Source: Gracilariopsis chorda
Lineage: Eukaryota > Rhodophyta > Florideophyceae > Gracilariales > Gracilariaceae
Direction of reading: 5' to 3'
DNA: 64,000 nucleotides
Assembly (NCBI GenBank): GCA_003194525.1
Contig: NBIV01000004.1
Location: forward strand, 620,001 to 684,000
Below the pieces are notes generated by a model. That model was not told the DNA's origin. It searched no databases and worked only from the letters and a program-made list of their open reading frames with translations. A program made the translations under genes and the position numbers. This document shows, in pieces, positions 1 through 13,400 of this stretch (positions within the stretch are counted from its first letter, which is position 1; each line of letters starts with the position of its first letter).

Positions 1-3000
1 CAGATGCGAAACATAATCCATTGAAAACGGCTGGTACCGTTGACTTAGTCGTGCGGTTGGGCTCCTCCGTAGCGAAGCTCGACTTTATTGTTTGTTCGTC
101 ATTGGCCGCTCCAGGTATACTGAGATGTGGTTACTGCGAAAGATTTGTCGACACAATCCGGCCCTTTCTTAAGCGTAGGAAACTCGACGCAGATCGTCAG
201 TCCCGATCCCCGGTCACTCGCTGAAGCGTGCTTCGCAGAAGCACGTCCAAATACCGCGCAGGACCCACCACTCGCGTCCCACGATTCCATCGAACTATTT
301 TTATACCGCTGAAGTCCAAAATCTGGGTGCAAGTCAACTGCCGCCAACACCGTCTTCGGGTCATTCAATCCATGTCCCCTTTATACAAGAAATACCAGCT
401 TTCTTTGGGGTTCGGAAGTGTTCACGTTACCCCGAACGCTTCTTTCCGGATACTCGCTGCCAATCTTGGTCAATGCATCCCGTATCTGGTAAAAAACCAA
501 GTAATTGGCAGCGTTAATACGTATTCTCTTGGGATGCTCCCGACGAAGATGACGACAGCCAAAGTTCTCGCAATGGCCCCCGATTTTGGGGAAGTCGCCC
601 ATACCCGCGATGAATTTTCGCGAAAGTAGGGGGATGGAATCGTTGTTTTAACGTCGAATACCCCGAATAACCCAGAACCAATGGCCTCAACTGTATCCAA
701 GGACAATTCTCCAATGAGATCTGACCGAGTAGACCTCTTCACGCTTGAGGAGATAGACCTCAGCCACGTGCTGGGGTTACATCCCCATAAGCTCCGTGAA
801 ATATTACTGGAATTTACTACATGTGGGATGGCTCTATCGGCTAGATTAATGCTACGGAACACCGGATTGATTTGTTACCGGGTGCACGTCCGATGGCATA
901 ACCCCCTTACAGGACAGGGTTGAAATCTTGGTAAGATGAGCAGTTTCAAGTAGAAAAATGCTCCGCGCAGGTGGGATAGGGCCCGTTGAATCATTCTGGG
1001 CATTCCCAGTTGTACCGGCTCTAAAGGCCGATGGAACCTGGAGGTTCTGCGTCGACTATTGCCGGCTCAATGCCGTGACTGTTACGGACACATATACCAT
1101 CTCTCATATGTACGAGTGCATCGAATCCCTCGGAGACGCCACTGTGCTCACTGCATTGGCTGCCGATTGTGGATATTGGCAAGTAACTATTAGACAGGAA
1201 ATTCGCAACAAAACTGCGTTCCCCTACTATGCAGAATCATACCGCTTTAAGCGGATAGCGTTTGGTTCGAGAAAATCCCCCAGTACCTTCCAGCGTGCAA
1301 TAGATATCCTATTGAACCGCTTCAAGTGGCGGAGCTGCTTGGTCTACCTAGATGGTATTATAATATCCTCCAATAACGTGAACGACCATCTCCCCCATGT
1401 CATGGACGTTTTGACCGTACTCCGCGATGCAGTAATTAATCTTAACCTGAGAAAATGCCAGTTTTCACGGATACGGTGAAGTATCTGGGACGTATTATTC
1501 GTCCCGGACGGTTGATGATCGAGAAAGCTCCAGTCCAATACCTAGTTGACGCCAAGGAACCCGTACCCAAACGGAACTTAGCTCCTTCTTGGGGCTGGTC
1601 AACGTGTATCGACGGTTTATCCCGAACTTTTAAGATATCGTGGCATCTTTCAACGTGTTGCTACGCAAAGTAAATCGCCCATAACTGGGACAATTCACGC
1701 CCAAGCAAGCGAAATCGTTTAACTCCTTAAAGGAGTCTGTCATGTCTGCAACCATCTCACTCTCATGCAAACTGGGACTTCCGTACTCAGTGGTCAGGAA
1801 CTCGAGCGACTACTAATTTGTTTGTGCTCTTTTCCAAACAACCCTAGATGGGCACCGAAGGCCAATTGGTTACTGGTCACGCTCACTCAATGTGCACGAG
1901 CGGAATTATTCTATGTCGAAGAAAGAGTTTCTTGCCATCATGTGAAAACTTTCCACCCTACCTCTCTCTCATGGGAGTTCTTCTCACCATGTACACTGGT
2001 CATTCCTCCTTGAGGGTTTCATGAATATTTTCGATACGTCGGGCTGTCTTATGCACTGAAGACTCCACCTTCCGGAATATGACTTTCAATTCAAATATAA
2101 AAAGGATGCGCTCAACACCCAGGCCGACGCTTTGTCGTGCTCACTCACAAATTTGGAAGCGCTGCCAACAGAGAATGACAATAATTCTTGCTTTATAACA
2201 GGAGAACCGAATGATGCGGAGTGGAAGTTCGAATTATGGCCAGAAAACGAGAATGGAGATGCTAAATTTGACAGTTTCTTCGCATTTCATCAGACCACTG
2301 ACAACCCCTTACCAGGAAGCTTTGTACCGGTTTCACCGGAGCAATTGATCGGAGAAGAATTTCGTGACCCCCTCTCTACGAAGATTCATGCTGGTCTAAA
2401 CAATGTTGAAGACCTCCTATTCGGGGTGAAAGACAAGGCTACTTCGTTCGGTTGGTAGAAGCCCGCCCACAGATTTTAGGGCCTCATTCCTTGCAGTTGC
2501 CAGCATAAAATCGTTTGCCAAATGCGAGGCTTGGTCGCCACGAAGATGGTAGGAGGCCCTAACTCACCCTGCGAAGGGCTTTTCAATCGCCTGCCATGGC
2601 GGTTGATTGCTACGCAACAGTGCGGTTTTGTACGGAAAGCTTGAAGAATCTGGTGAAGCTCCACAGGAATGCGAAGAAAATGACGTTATTCCCCGCACTG
2701 TTGCCAATCAAGTTTATATCAATCCATATTCTTTGGCCCTTCCTCAGTACAAGATAGGCAACACGTCCTTACTTGAAATCACCGATTGCTTTTCAACTCT
2801 TTTTCGGACTGTCCTTCTACGGAGCATAACCGCTTTCAAGGTGTTCCAGGCTCTAGTAAAGCACAGGAGTTTTGTCTATGGTCCTCTTGTGGAGATGTTC
2901 TCCGATAACGGGAAACAGTTCGCGTCCAAGATCTTTCAAGACTTTTGTCGCATCCTGGACGTAAAGAACGTGTTCATTACTACGCATACTTCCCATTGTA

Positions 3001-3390
3001 ATGGGCAACTCATACGGTTCAACCGGAATTTGTTAGCTTCTCTTCGTTCTCATGTTGCTAACCACAAAAACCTGGAACTTGTATACAGATGTGTTACCAT
3101 TTTCATACTATATGCGCTTTCAACGGAATACCGGAATATCACCGTTCACCCCCGCCGTGGCGTTGAAATTCCACGCTACCTTCGATAAGTTTCCATTTGT
3201 GGGTCGCTGCCATCAAGAATGGAAGCAATGGCCGAGCAAGCTGATCCCGGCAGCGTGGAGGTCAAGAAAATGCGCAGAAGCTGCGTTCAAGCGGGATTTT
3301 GACGCTTACCTACTAGGTAAGGCTCTTCGCATGCAGGGTAGTATCTACGTGCCGTCGCTGTGGACTCCTCTCCAATGGCTTCAGTTCCCG
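1..3390 (+). mobile_element. Broken chromovirus (Ty3/gypsy) pol, copy 1
   Basis: The pol order is readable on the plus strand. The end of a protease-like domain is at about 20-170 (KLDFIVC, shared with the copy at 59-64 kb). Reverse transcriptase lies at about 958-1500 (WRFCVDY, then LVYLDGIIISS). RNase H remnants follow at about 1700-2130 and integrase at about 2600-3330 (FSDNGKQF; a CNGQLIRFNRN stretch matching the NGQVERFN signature). The residues place it in the same family as the chromovirus at the right edge of the window. It is broken in many places (a dozen or more) and has no visible LTRs; the left end runs off the window. It is clearly older than the right-hand copy. The right limit near 3390 is set by the switch to an unrelated plus-strand ORF. 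Confidence 0.9.
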
Positions 3391-5110
3391 CCAGCAGCGC
3401 GTACGCCGATCCTGGGGAGAGATCTGACCATACCTTGGGGCGCAATTCGATGGCCGTAAGGACTACCCATTTTCCTAGTTCCGTCGAGGAATTTGTCCGC
3501 TTCAAGGACCAATACTTGGACGCCCGTAGATTCACGGCAATTCCGAATTTTGTCCGTGAAAAGAAGAACGCGCGAGACATCTCTTGGTACAACCGTTGGC
3601 TCCATCTCCCGGCGGACGTCTGAGCGGTGGCGCATTGCCGTGCTTTGGTCCGCCCGGACATGACGTACGTCCGATGCGACGAAGAAGACGACTACTAATG
3701 GAGGCTCAACCAGCTCCTCGCGGACCTATATCTCTTACATGGTGACCCCCGGTCTTCGGTCCCACCTGGTGACCACGTCCTCTTGGGGCTGATGTACTAG
3801 AAGCCGCCTTATGATCAGCTGTACTGGATTACTAACAGGTTTAATTGAAATGACATGATCGAACCCGACGGCTGTATCCGGAAGAATTTGAACTACTTCT
3901 TCTGCTGGCATCACGACGAATTCCACGACACGCCGCCGTCCCGTAGGGCCAACGTCTATCTTCCGATGCCTTTGGTCGCTGCGAGCCCGGAGGCGTCCAT
4001 TTGGCATGTATCTAATATCCTCATGGCCCGTACTCCGTCCATTGTGGCTTTCCACACCATTCAACTCCAGGGCGATTTCCGTCAGCGGCTCTCTTGGTTT
4101 TACAGGCAGGCCTTCTTTGCATAATAGGAGGTATTCTGCCTCATGGCCATTTTGGATACTGGTCGTAACGGCGTGCATGCGAATTTCCGTGAGGCTGTCC
4201 ATCGTATTTGAAATGAAAAAATCATTCCGAGTCCTGAGGGCAGATTGGTGCCCCTGATTCCCCGCCTCTTTGCGTTCATTCGCGAGCTAGGGGTGCAGAA
4301 CATAGTCCGAGGGACCGTGTGTAGCGCATAGCACACGGAGGAACTTTTAGATTATGTCCTGCAGGTGGATTGGGCGAACACCCCTGGATACTTGTGGTAC
4401 GACTACGACACAGGCGAGTTCTGGCCGATTCCGGAGCATCTTTTGGATCGTGAAGATGGCAAAGCCTACGAGACAAAGCCTTTAATGGATACCCCAGTCG
4501 ACGTACTGCGTCGGACCATCCCAGACTAATATTTGCAGGCTATTCGGTTTGATGCCGCTCGCCTGCGACCTCCTTCCAACCGTGCCTGTCCCTGCTTCTT
4601 CTTGGGTGCCACCTTAAGAGGAACCGGTGGTCGGCCATCCCGAGACGTCCATTGGTCCAACAGCTACCGTTACTAGTCCCGTCGGGTCGTTACCAGTCAC
4701 TGTCACTGCCCTTTCGGTCGTTGCGCCAGCACCGCCTCCGCCGCCTGTGATACCTATGGCCGTAACTCGGGCCTATGAGGAGCTTGTCAGGGGTTGCCGT
4801 TCGGCAGGCGTAACCGACCCCATTGGGGTTGTCATGAGGGACGCTGCATGCAGCGCAGTTGTGGGTCGGTAGGGCGTCGCGGTACGAGTCCCTGGTGAAG
4901 AGAAACCAAGAGGTCAAGGAGGCATTGGTGACCATTCTGGAGGAGAACACTAAGGGTCTTTCAACTCCCATGGCGGCCGACTTGGATAACCGACTCGATC
5001 TGAACCTGACGGACACAGAACATTCTCTGGCTCACTCGTCCGCGTCAGCCCATAGCCCAGCTTGCAAGCGCGCGTGCGTCGGTTCTTCTGCTCGTCATAT
5101 GGCCTAACTG
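3390..5110 (+). pseudogene. Worn antisense-type ORF of chromovirus copy 2
   Basis: This plus-strand stretch keeps weak but ordered likeness to the large ORF at 56886-58787. An 'LWYDYDTGEFWPIPEHLL' block (about 4390-4450) matches 'LLWEVYDKNRLWYIPPHL'. An earlier block at 3460-3620 and a Pro/Val/Ala-rich tail at 4627-4860 also lie in the same order. Like that ORF, it points toward a chromovirus pol on the opposite strand, whose chromodomain end is at 5945. I therefore read it as the extra antisense ORF of chromovirus copy 2. Its start is missing, apparently lost at the junction with copy 1 near 3390, and it is broken several times. The protein family is not recognised. Its homology to the 57-kb ORF is my by-eye inference. 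Confidence 0.55.
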
Positions 5111-5944
5111 GTCGCTGGCCTACTACTTGAAGCCTTGAGTCTTACGTACTGTCCACATGGGTCCTAGTGCAGGATGTATGCGTTGATATTCGTCCTTCAG
5201 ACCCTGAGTTTTTATTCAAGTCCCATGGTCCGTGCTGTGTGAGGTCAAACCTTATACCTTTGGCCATCATTCGCACCCTTCAGACCCTTTGGGACCCTTT
5301 TTTGAAGTTCAACTATGGGGTCTGAAGTCGCTGGGGTTCTCGTTCGGCCGTAGTCCGGCCAGAGGAAGACGGTGAAGGCGGTGCCGTGGGAGGCAGTTCA
5401 AGAGCGCGCCGTGGTATGCGCGCAGTCCTATGGGTCGGAGGCGGTTTGTGGCGACGTCAAAATAATCTTGTGGCTATAATTCCCCCCCTTCCTCAAGGGC
5501 ACGCTCCGTGTGGCCCATGGTGGACCAATGGGGTAACGCCGCCATGTGCTGGTGCATGGTCCGCTGTGTGATACCACGCGGGCGTTCCGGATGGCCATGG
5601 GTTTAGCGACAACGTCCGCACAGCGGCCCTGGCAAACAGCTGGTTCCCCACAGTTGGCCTTTGGTAGAGTTACAACTTTGGTTGTGAAAGAGCGATTTGC
5701 ACTTCACAGACCCACCGGGTATCCTTTTCTAAGGCCAGTTCCGTGGGTCCAAAGTTGGCGTTGCCACTGTGGTCCATGCGGGCGTGTCAAGGAAGACAGA
5801 GCGAGCGGCGTGGCCTGGAGGCGGATTGCCGATGCACTGTAGCACACGCGCGTGCCTATTGGCCAGAGACGTTTCGGGGCGCCTTAGCAGAAAATATGTG
5901 GTCAGAATTACGCCCTTTTCGAAGATCGCGCTCCGTGTGACCCA
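5111..5944. other. Non-coding spacer between converging ORFs of chromovirus copy 2
   Basis: No gene is seen. The stretch lies between the end of the plus-strand ORF and the chromodomain end of the minus-strand pol. At 5817-5836 it carries a 20-nt motif (GGAGGCGGATTGCCGATGCA), followed by a CCAAT-type ATTGGCC. Nearly the same motif stands at 59639-59657 in the other chromovirus. Confidence 0.5.
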
Positions 5945-8900
5945 TTTTGGTTCAATAGGGATTAATAAAACTCGCCGGGATATTTTCAGGCGGTATCCAC
6001 TGGTCGTCCTCCGGGCCATAGCCATACCAGCGGAATTTGTAGAGCACCTCACGTTTTTCGTCAAGGCCAGCGGAGACGATGCGGTCTACTACATACTAGC
6101 GGCGGTCCTCCTCTGGTAAATACATGTCCTCGAAGGCTCCATAGCCGTCGTCCGATGAGACGGTTTTACGGCCGCCGAGGTCGTCGGCAACAGCACCCTG
6201 TGGACCCGCTTTATTGACCTGAGGACCAAGAGGGTCGGCAATAACGGCGCGTGTACCCGGCGGTGCCGCCGAGGTCGTCGGTCCAGATGGTAATGGCAGC
6301 CTTGAGAGGGGCGCGTCGACCAGTGAAGTGCTTGATGAGCGCGGGGCGGGAGGTGGCGGCCTCAGAACGCGTGGGGATGTGCGCGCAACGGCCTGTGGTA
6401 CGCTCGAACTTCGGGTAGGGTGGTGCGTTGGGCCGACCGACGGGCGAGGCGCCATGGACACGTGGTCCGTCGACACAATATCTTGAAAGCCGTCTCGGCC
6501 CATCGTAACCATATGGTCAGTGGACTTGATTACCCTATATGGTCCAGTGGAACGAGGTACCAGCTTAAACGCAGTGTCCTCCGCCTCGTGTTTTTCCTTG
6601 GGGGGCCGGTCCAAATGGACATAATTCCCTGGAAAAAATGGGGCACAAACCATATGGCCTTATGAAAGTCCGCTTTGTAGGGCTTCTGCGCTTTGTAAAA
6701 ATGGGTCTGGGCGGCCTTCAGGATAGAATCGAAAACGAATTACATTTCGCGAATTCGTTTTGGCCTGAGCTGGCGTCATTTCCACAGTAACGTCCTGAGG
6801 GATGCCTGTATCCTGTAAGTCGAACATGTAGGGTGGAGGCGCCCGGAACAGGGTAAGGTCAAAGTGTGCCGTACCCGTGGACCGATGGACGTGATTACTG
6901 TAGGCATAGACCAAAGGTTGGACGTAATCGTCCCAGTCCAACTGGTGCTCAACCACATAGTGGCCTAACCTAGAGGCCAGCATCCTATTAAAACGCTCAG
7001 CTTGTCTATTGGTTTGCAGGTGGTAGGCGGTGGTCAAGAGGTGTTTTAGACCTAAGGCCGAGCACACATGTTCGAAAAACTTGGAGACAAATTGTGGGCC
7101 ATTTTCGGTCAACAGATATAAAGGCAGACTATAGGGCTATATCCAGTGGACCAGAAACGCCATGGCAACATCAGTTGCCGTGGTGGACCGTAGCGAAATA
7201 GCACGCGTCATCTTGGAAAACCTGTCGGTAATAACCAAAATGAAGGAGTGCCCATGGGTCGATTTAGGGAACGGTCCTAGGATGTCCATAGCAACGAATT
7301 CCAAAGGTCCTGCCGCAGGGAATAACTTAAGCGTCCCCTGTTGCAGCGCTCTTGTCCCCCGAGTTTTAGCGCATGCTGCGCATCTCCGCGTGGTCTCCAA
7401 TATATCGTTGGCCATGAGGGGCCAGTAGAAGTATCTCCTTAAGGTCTAATACATTGTCGTCCAGACAACCGAGAGTAATGAGTCAGGTATAGAAGAAGCC
7501 TGGCCTGAAGGGCCTTTGGAACAACGCGCTGTATTGCCCCATCAAGTGGAGAGCGGCGTCACAATATTCCGTGACGGTCATAATCAAACAAAGACCTATG
7601 GGTCCTGACGGCATTAGCGCACTGGACACACGGTTCATCACCCTTCTGGGCCGCGAGGAATTCTTCGGGGGATATGGGGGTGAGGTCTCCTGTTTCTGCT
7701 TCGGCCACGTGGACTTCCAAGGATGGGTCCTCCCAGTCAATAGTGCATAACATGACCTTAGGTTCTTCTTCATTCCCTTGGCTAGTGGTAACTTCTCCTA
7801 CCAGGTAAACCATTTCTGGATCATCGTCCACATCCTGTGGACCTTACCATATGGTGTGAATCTCATCGTCCAATGGAGTTTGATCCGTGCCATCGGTCAG
7901 GATACAAGATAATGCATCGGCAGCTTGTTGCTTTAAGCCAGGCCTATAGGTAATTTCGTAATCAAATTCGGCCAACCGGAGTCTCCAGCGGGCCAAACGG
8001 GATGAAGCATCAGTCTTATTCAAAAGCCATCGGAGGTCATTGTGATCTGTTCTAATGGTACGCCGAGTACCCTCCAAGTAAGGCTGCAGGTGTAAAACTG
8101 ACCCGACAATGGCCAAGCATTCTCGTTCGGACGTGCTGCAGTCCTTTTCGGCCTTCGTTAACGAACGGCTCCAGTATTCAATCGGTCGACAGTCCTTTGG
8201 AGAATCCTGCTCTTGGGTCAGTACGCATCCAACCTGGGTTGCCGAGGCATGCGTATCGAGGATGTACGGTTTGTTTGCCCTAGGCAAGGCCAAAATTGGG
8301 GGGTTTACCAAATGGTCTTTCAGGCTCTGGTAGGCTTCGAAATGCTCGTCCGTTAGGTCATCAAACTCCAAAGTGGTCCCTTTCTTGAGCATTTCGTTCA
8401 GCAGAGACGCAATATTCGCGAACCCAGGGACAAACCTTCGGTACACATTGCATAGACTTAAAAAGGATCGCAGTTCCGTGTAGGTCCTTGGAGGTTTCGC
8501 ATCCCTAATGGCCTTTGTAGTAGTTATTGCCACCTGGAGCATACCAGATAAGACCACATGGCCAAGATAGTCCACAGAGGGCTGGAAAAAGAAGCATTTC
8601 CTCAGCTTTAGAGTGACACCGGCCTGCTGGAGTAACCTTAGGACAGCCTTCACATGAGTGAAGTGTTCACCAACAGACCTCGAAAAGATGATTATGACAT
8701 CCAAGTAGACCAGAACAAACTTCCATTTGACCCTGGATAGTATGATATCCATTACCTGCAGGAAGGTTGCCGGTGCGTTAATCACTTCGAAGGGCATCCG
8801 GGTGAATCAGAGCAGTCTCTCGTTGGTCGTAAAAGGTAGTCAAGACCTTAGCCTTGTTGTCCATTGGTACTTGCCAGTAGCTGCAATTTGCGTTCAATGT

Positions 8901-10485
8901 GGTAAAAACTTGCGCCTCCCCAGGGAATCAAGACAGTCATCCATCCTCGGAATATCATAAGTGTCTCGTTTGGTTACTGCATAGAGCTTACGGTAATCAA
9001 TGGAAAACCATATGGTACCATCTTTTTCTTGGCCAAAAGGGCAAAAGGGCCTGCCCATTCGGCTTCATTGGGGGGGGAAAGTTCAATTACTCCGGCGGTC
9101 TGCATCTTCTCCATCTCTTTCGCCACTATTTCTCTTCCTTTCAGGTCTGTCCTATAAAGGTGCTGGTACTGCGGTGTGGCTCCATCCTTGACGTCGATTC
9201 AAAGTTTCGTTGCATCTTTCTGTCCCAGTTTGCCACTCCACATTTCGGTAGAGTCCTTAAGGAAGTCAATGAACTGTTTCCTATAGGGCTCAAAATCCTC
9301 AGCGAGGTTAACTTCGTTCTCCCCATGGCCCACTGGTTCGCTACTCGACGGCAGCTTTCCGAGCTGAACCTCCATGATGGACACTGGGGCCGATAAGGTA
9401 ATGCCAACTACCGTACCTTTGGGCAGCCTGGTGGGTTTATCGCGGAAATTGCTCATCGTAACCACGAATGGCCTATTGGGTACAACATTCATCACTCCAT
9501 TGGCTACTAACGATAAATGCTTCGTGACCAGCTTGGGGTGATTCTGCAAAGAAAAAAGACCTGAGAACTAGCGCATTGCAGCGGCCGCCACTTGGGTCAT
9601 CGGCGGTATTACTATCGCCTTGGCCGAGCGTATCTTCTTGGACACCGTCCACTAGGTGAACCTCGGCCTTGAGGGGGTGGCTTCGGGTCCGGGGCATGCT
9701 CCAACAATGGGCAATGGAGTTCCTCGATAGAATGCAACTTTCCTTTGGCCAAGATAGATAGCTCTTACATACCTATCAATACAACTCGCCCCTAGGATAC
9801 CCCCTCCCCCCAGGGTTCGGATATACAAGATACCACGTCCTGACCTTCAGATGACCCAATTGGATGTAAAGCGGGATGACCCCGCGGATATCCTTTGGTC
9901 GGCGTGACGCGTCCGTCACCCTTGGCGAGTTCCTTTCATGCACCATCCTCTCCCAGCTCAACGGTAAGATCTTAGGATGTACCAGGTTTGGACCTGCACC
10001 CGTGTTCAACAAGGCGGTGAAAGTCCGCATGGTGTTCGTTTGCAGTCGAAGGGTTCTGTTTACTTTATAATTCTCCTTCCGTACGACACATACTGCATCC
10101 TCAAGGTCTTTCCACTGTTATACGGCGTACACCTGACTGGATTCTTGATACTTTCCCTCCTTTGGTTCTAACTTCTTCTTCTGCTCTCCGGTCTTCCGAT
10201 CCGGTGTACTGAGGCAGTTGATTCTGGAGGAAATGCACGCCTCTATGCGTCCTTCCGGTCGTTTCCTGTGGCTACAGTGCCACGGGATGGGTCTGATGGT
10301 CAGGGTGCTGGACCGCATCGGCAGGCTTGTCCAGCATATTGACCTGAGGTTGCTGCACGGGGGTCGTAAGAGGTGTCATATACTTTGAACTCCCCGGAGT
10401 TCCTGTGATCCTCTGGCTAATTGGCCTTCCGTAATAGCCTTCCGCGCGGCGCACTCGATAGTGCTTGTCTCTATGGGCTATAAAC
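5945..10485 (-). mobile_element. Broken chromovirus (Ty3/gypsy) pol, copy 2
   Basis: Read on the minus strand, the parts are in normal gypsy order. A protease lies at about 10030-9780 (TGAGPNLVH). Reverse transcriptase and RNase H lie at about 9400-7850 (LVYLDVIIIFSRS, then FLSLCNVYRRFVPGFANI, then IRTDHNDLRWLLNK). Integrase is at about 7420-6660 (CAACAKTRG zinc-binding end, then MTENGPQFVSKFFEHV and a QTNRQAERFNRML stretch). A chromodomain lies at about 6090-5945 (FRWYGYGPEDDQWIPPENI). It is broken about ten times. No LTR is visible: the upstream side is cut at 10486 by the DIRS-like element, and the downstream side holds the antisense ORF and then copy 1. Residues differ clearly from copies 1 and 4, so it is a separate subfamily. 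Confidence 0.9.
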
Positions 10486-10486
10486 G

Positions 10487-13400
10487 CCGTCGGAGGTTAT
10501 GCATGCTCATTTAAAACAATTCTAAGCCCTCCAACCATTCATACAAATCTTCTGTTTTGACTCTGCATGTACCCATCTCGCCTCGTCGAGTTGGGAGCTG
10601 ATTGCTATTGATACCTTCTTCCAAATCGTAATGTACCCTTCCAGCAACGAAGCCCAAGCACAAGCCCCCCCTGCACAGCAGGAACCTATCCTCCCAATTT
10701 TGTCTTCTGTGGACCGTGTAGCTCCCCATCTGCCCTTTACCACTTGGGTTCCAGCCAGAGCCGTCCAGATTCAAGAACAGCCTCCAACTACAACCCAAAC
10801 CGCTATCCCTCAGTTCGGAAATCTCCGATCCAAAGATCCAGCTTTCTTTCTTAAGAAGCTTAGCATCAGTCAGCTTAAAGAGGTCTCGCAAAGCGAACCA
10901 TCAGAACTTCGAACCAGCCTTGTCCCGTTTCCATTCAGAGATCAGCTTCTTGGAGACGTGTTGCGCCTCCACGATCAGTAGGCTAGCGCAGCAACGAACA
11001 ATGTAACCAGTACCGAGCGCCGGAACTTGGACACGTTGATGAAGATGAGCCCCGATCAAGGCATGTCCTTGGCTCGTGAGCGTCTTGACGAGCTCAAAGT
11101 CCTCATGAAGTCCTCTGTCATTGCCGATTCCAATCTCAAGCTTCGAGCAGTTCCAGAAAGTAATCATTTCGAGGCTGCCGATGTCGCGATCTCGTGGCCT
11201 TTTTTCAGCTGTTCAGCAATTGCAGTCTGGAAACGCTCAGCCGAACCAAGCCAACAACCAACATATTCTGGCTACCGCAACACCTCTCTCTGAATCTGGA
11301 AACCCCTTCTCTATTCTTCAGACGTCGCCTAAAACTGCTGCAGCCAACATCAATCCGATAACTCAGAAAACGATGCTGAAATCCACTTCAACAGTGGATG
11401 TGAGTTAATGGCAACTGGGTCGATGGCCTCTTTACTAGGTATCTTCTGCCCAAACAAGAGCGCTTAAATAAGCATTCAATCTACAGTTTCGCGCCCTTTG
11501 GATATCTTACTGACACAATCCGAATTACTTGACCGATTTGAGTTCCATTCCGACGACCATTTGCAACACTAGAATATTTCTGTTGCATCCACCTTCGAAG
11601 AAGGCTAAACCAGTAGTCAAACAAAAGAGCTACTTCATAGGCATGAACAATGCATACCAAAGCACCTTAGCGCGTTATCCGAGAAAGGGAAACATGGCCA
11701 CTAGCCGCAACCTAGAAGACTTAATTGGGCCGGTCATTCTCTCTCTTCTCACCTCTCACGGTATAGACATAATGACGTTCTGCTGCACCATTTCCAGCAC
11801 TGGAAAAGACCAGCGAGCGGACTTCCGACAGCGCAGAAAATGGGAGCAGTCAGCATTGGGAGGATGACTCACGTCGAGATGTTTATTCAAGACGCCGCAA
11901 GACAAGCCCTCGAGCAGCAGCCATCACTATAAGTTGGCCTGCAGCGTTTGTATGCAATTCTCTGCGTTCAAGAGGACCTTTCCAATGGAGTGCACAACGA
12001 TCGCAGAAACGCTTTGGAAGAAGTACACTGCTTGTCGGAAGTTGTACCATAAGTTGCAGTAACGTCTCAAGTGGTCAAGGGGACTGTCACAAAAAATATC
12101 TCACTCGGAAAGAAACACCTATCTGTTATAAAGGCCATCAAGGAATCTCGCGGCCGGCAACGCCAGAATCGTTCTCTGAGACAGGAAAGGGCAAACGAAA
12201 GCCAAATTCTACAGAACAAGGTTCGACCTTTTCGTATTTGAAACGACCTCTCCACAACTTCAAGCCACTTTATCCAATTCCCTCCCTACCGTCCTCAAAC
12301 CCCCTCACTTCTTGCACTAACTTGCGCTTGGAATCTTTAAACAACCTGTACCAGGGCTCGATACAGTTCACGCAGAGCTCTGGATCACCACACTGGCCTC
12401 CTAGGGTCCAGCTGTCAGCACCATCTGTTATCATGGAATCCGCTGTCCGGTACTTCAAAAATCCACTTCGGGATCACTCGAACAATCCTTGCGCATATAA
12501 TCTTCATCTTCTGGGCTCAGAGGACAACGCAAATGAACCTGGAGTAATCTTTAGAGATCACTCCGAAGCATTTGCCCGGGGTGTCTTCAAGAGAACAACT
12601 GCATCCAGAATAGCGCTGCCGCTACCGAGAAATCTACCGGACTCAAATAAATCACTTCACTGGGTATCGAGGCTTCCGTGTGATATTCAGAGAGTCTTCA
12701 CGAGCTCACCACCCCACGTGTTTGAGAATCTTCTAACGAAACAAATTTTTCCTTTCGCCAACACACACGGACTTAAGGTGGAAATGCAAAACCCAGTTAC
12801 CTATGCTTTTCGAATTACTTGGCACTTCTTGAAAGGATGCATGGTTCCGGTATGTATTTTGGTCCTTGGTGTCTGAAAAATCGGATGCATACACCAATCT
12901 AGCGGATGTCATTCAACCGAAACTTTTTGCAGTCACGAAATCCGAAGAGGATGATGGCTTCATCTCATGGCCAAGAATTCAGAACCCACTTTTTCCGGAC
13001 CCCCCTTATACACCGCTGCCAAACCCAAATCATCATTTTCACTCAATCATGACCGAATTGTTTTCTCTTTCTGCGTTCTATTTCGATGTGGCTAACATAT
13101 CTCATAACATCATTCTACAGGAGTTGTATCAAAGCTATTTCCAATGCCGAAGTTTAACCATCACGAACTCCCAGAATCCCTCTCTGCGTATCTTTGCAAA
13201 ACGTTTGCAGGCTGCATTGGGCCGCGCTCCATATTTTGAACATGTCCAGCGTCGATGCCAATGGGCTTCAGGTGGTCAGTGTCTGTCAGCCGTACCTTTC
13301 CCGCCAACCACTTGCAGGAAAGCTTCCATATTATTAGGCAGTCTGGTCTTGCGCCATCAAGCATGTGATGATGGGAGAGGAGGGAGGCGCAGAGAGCTTC

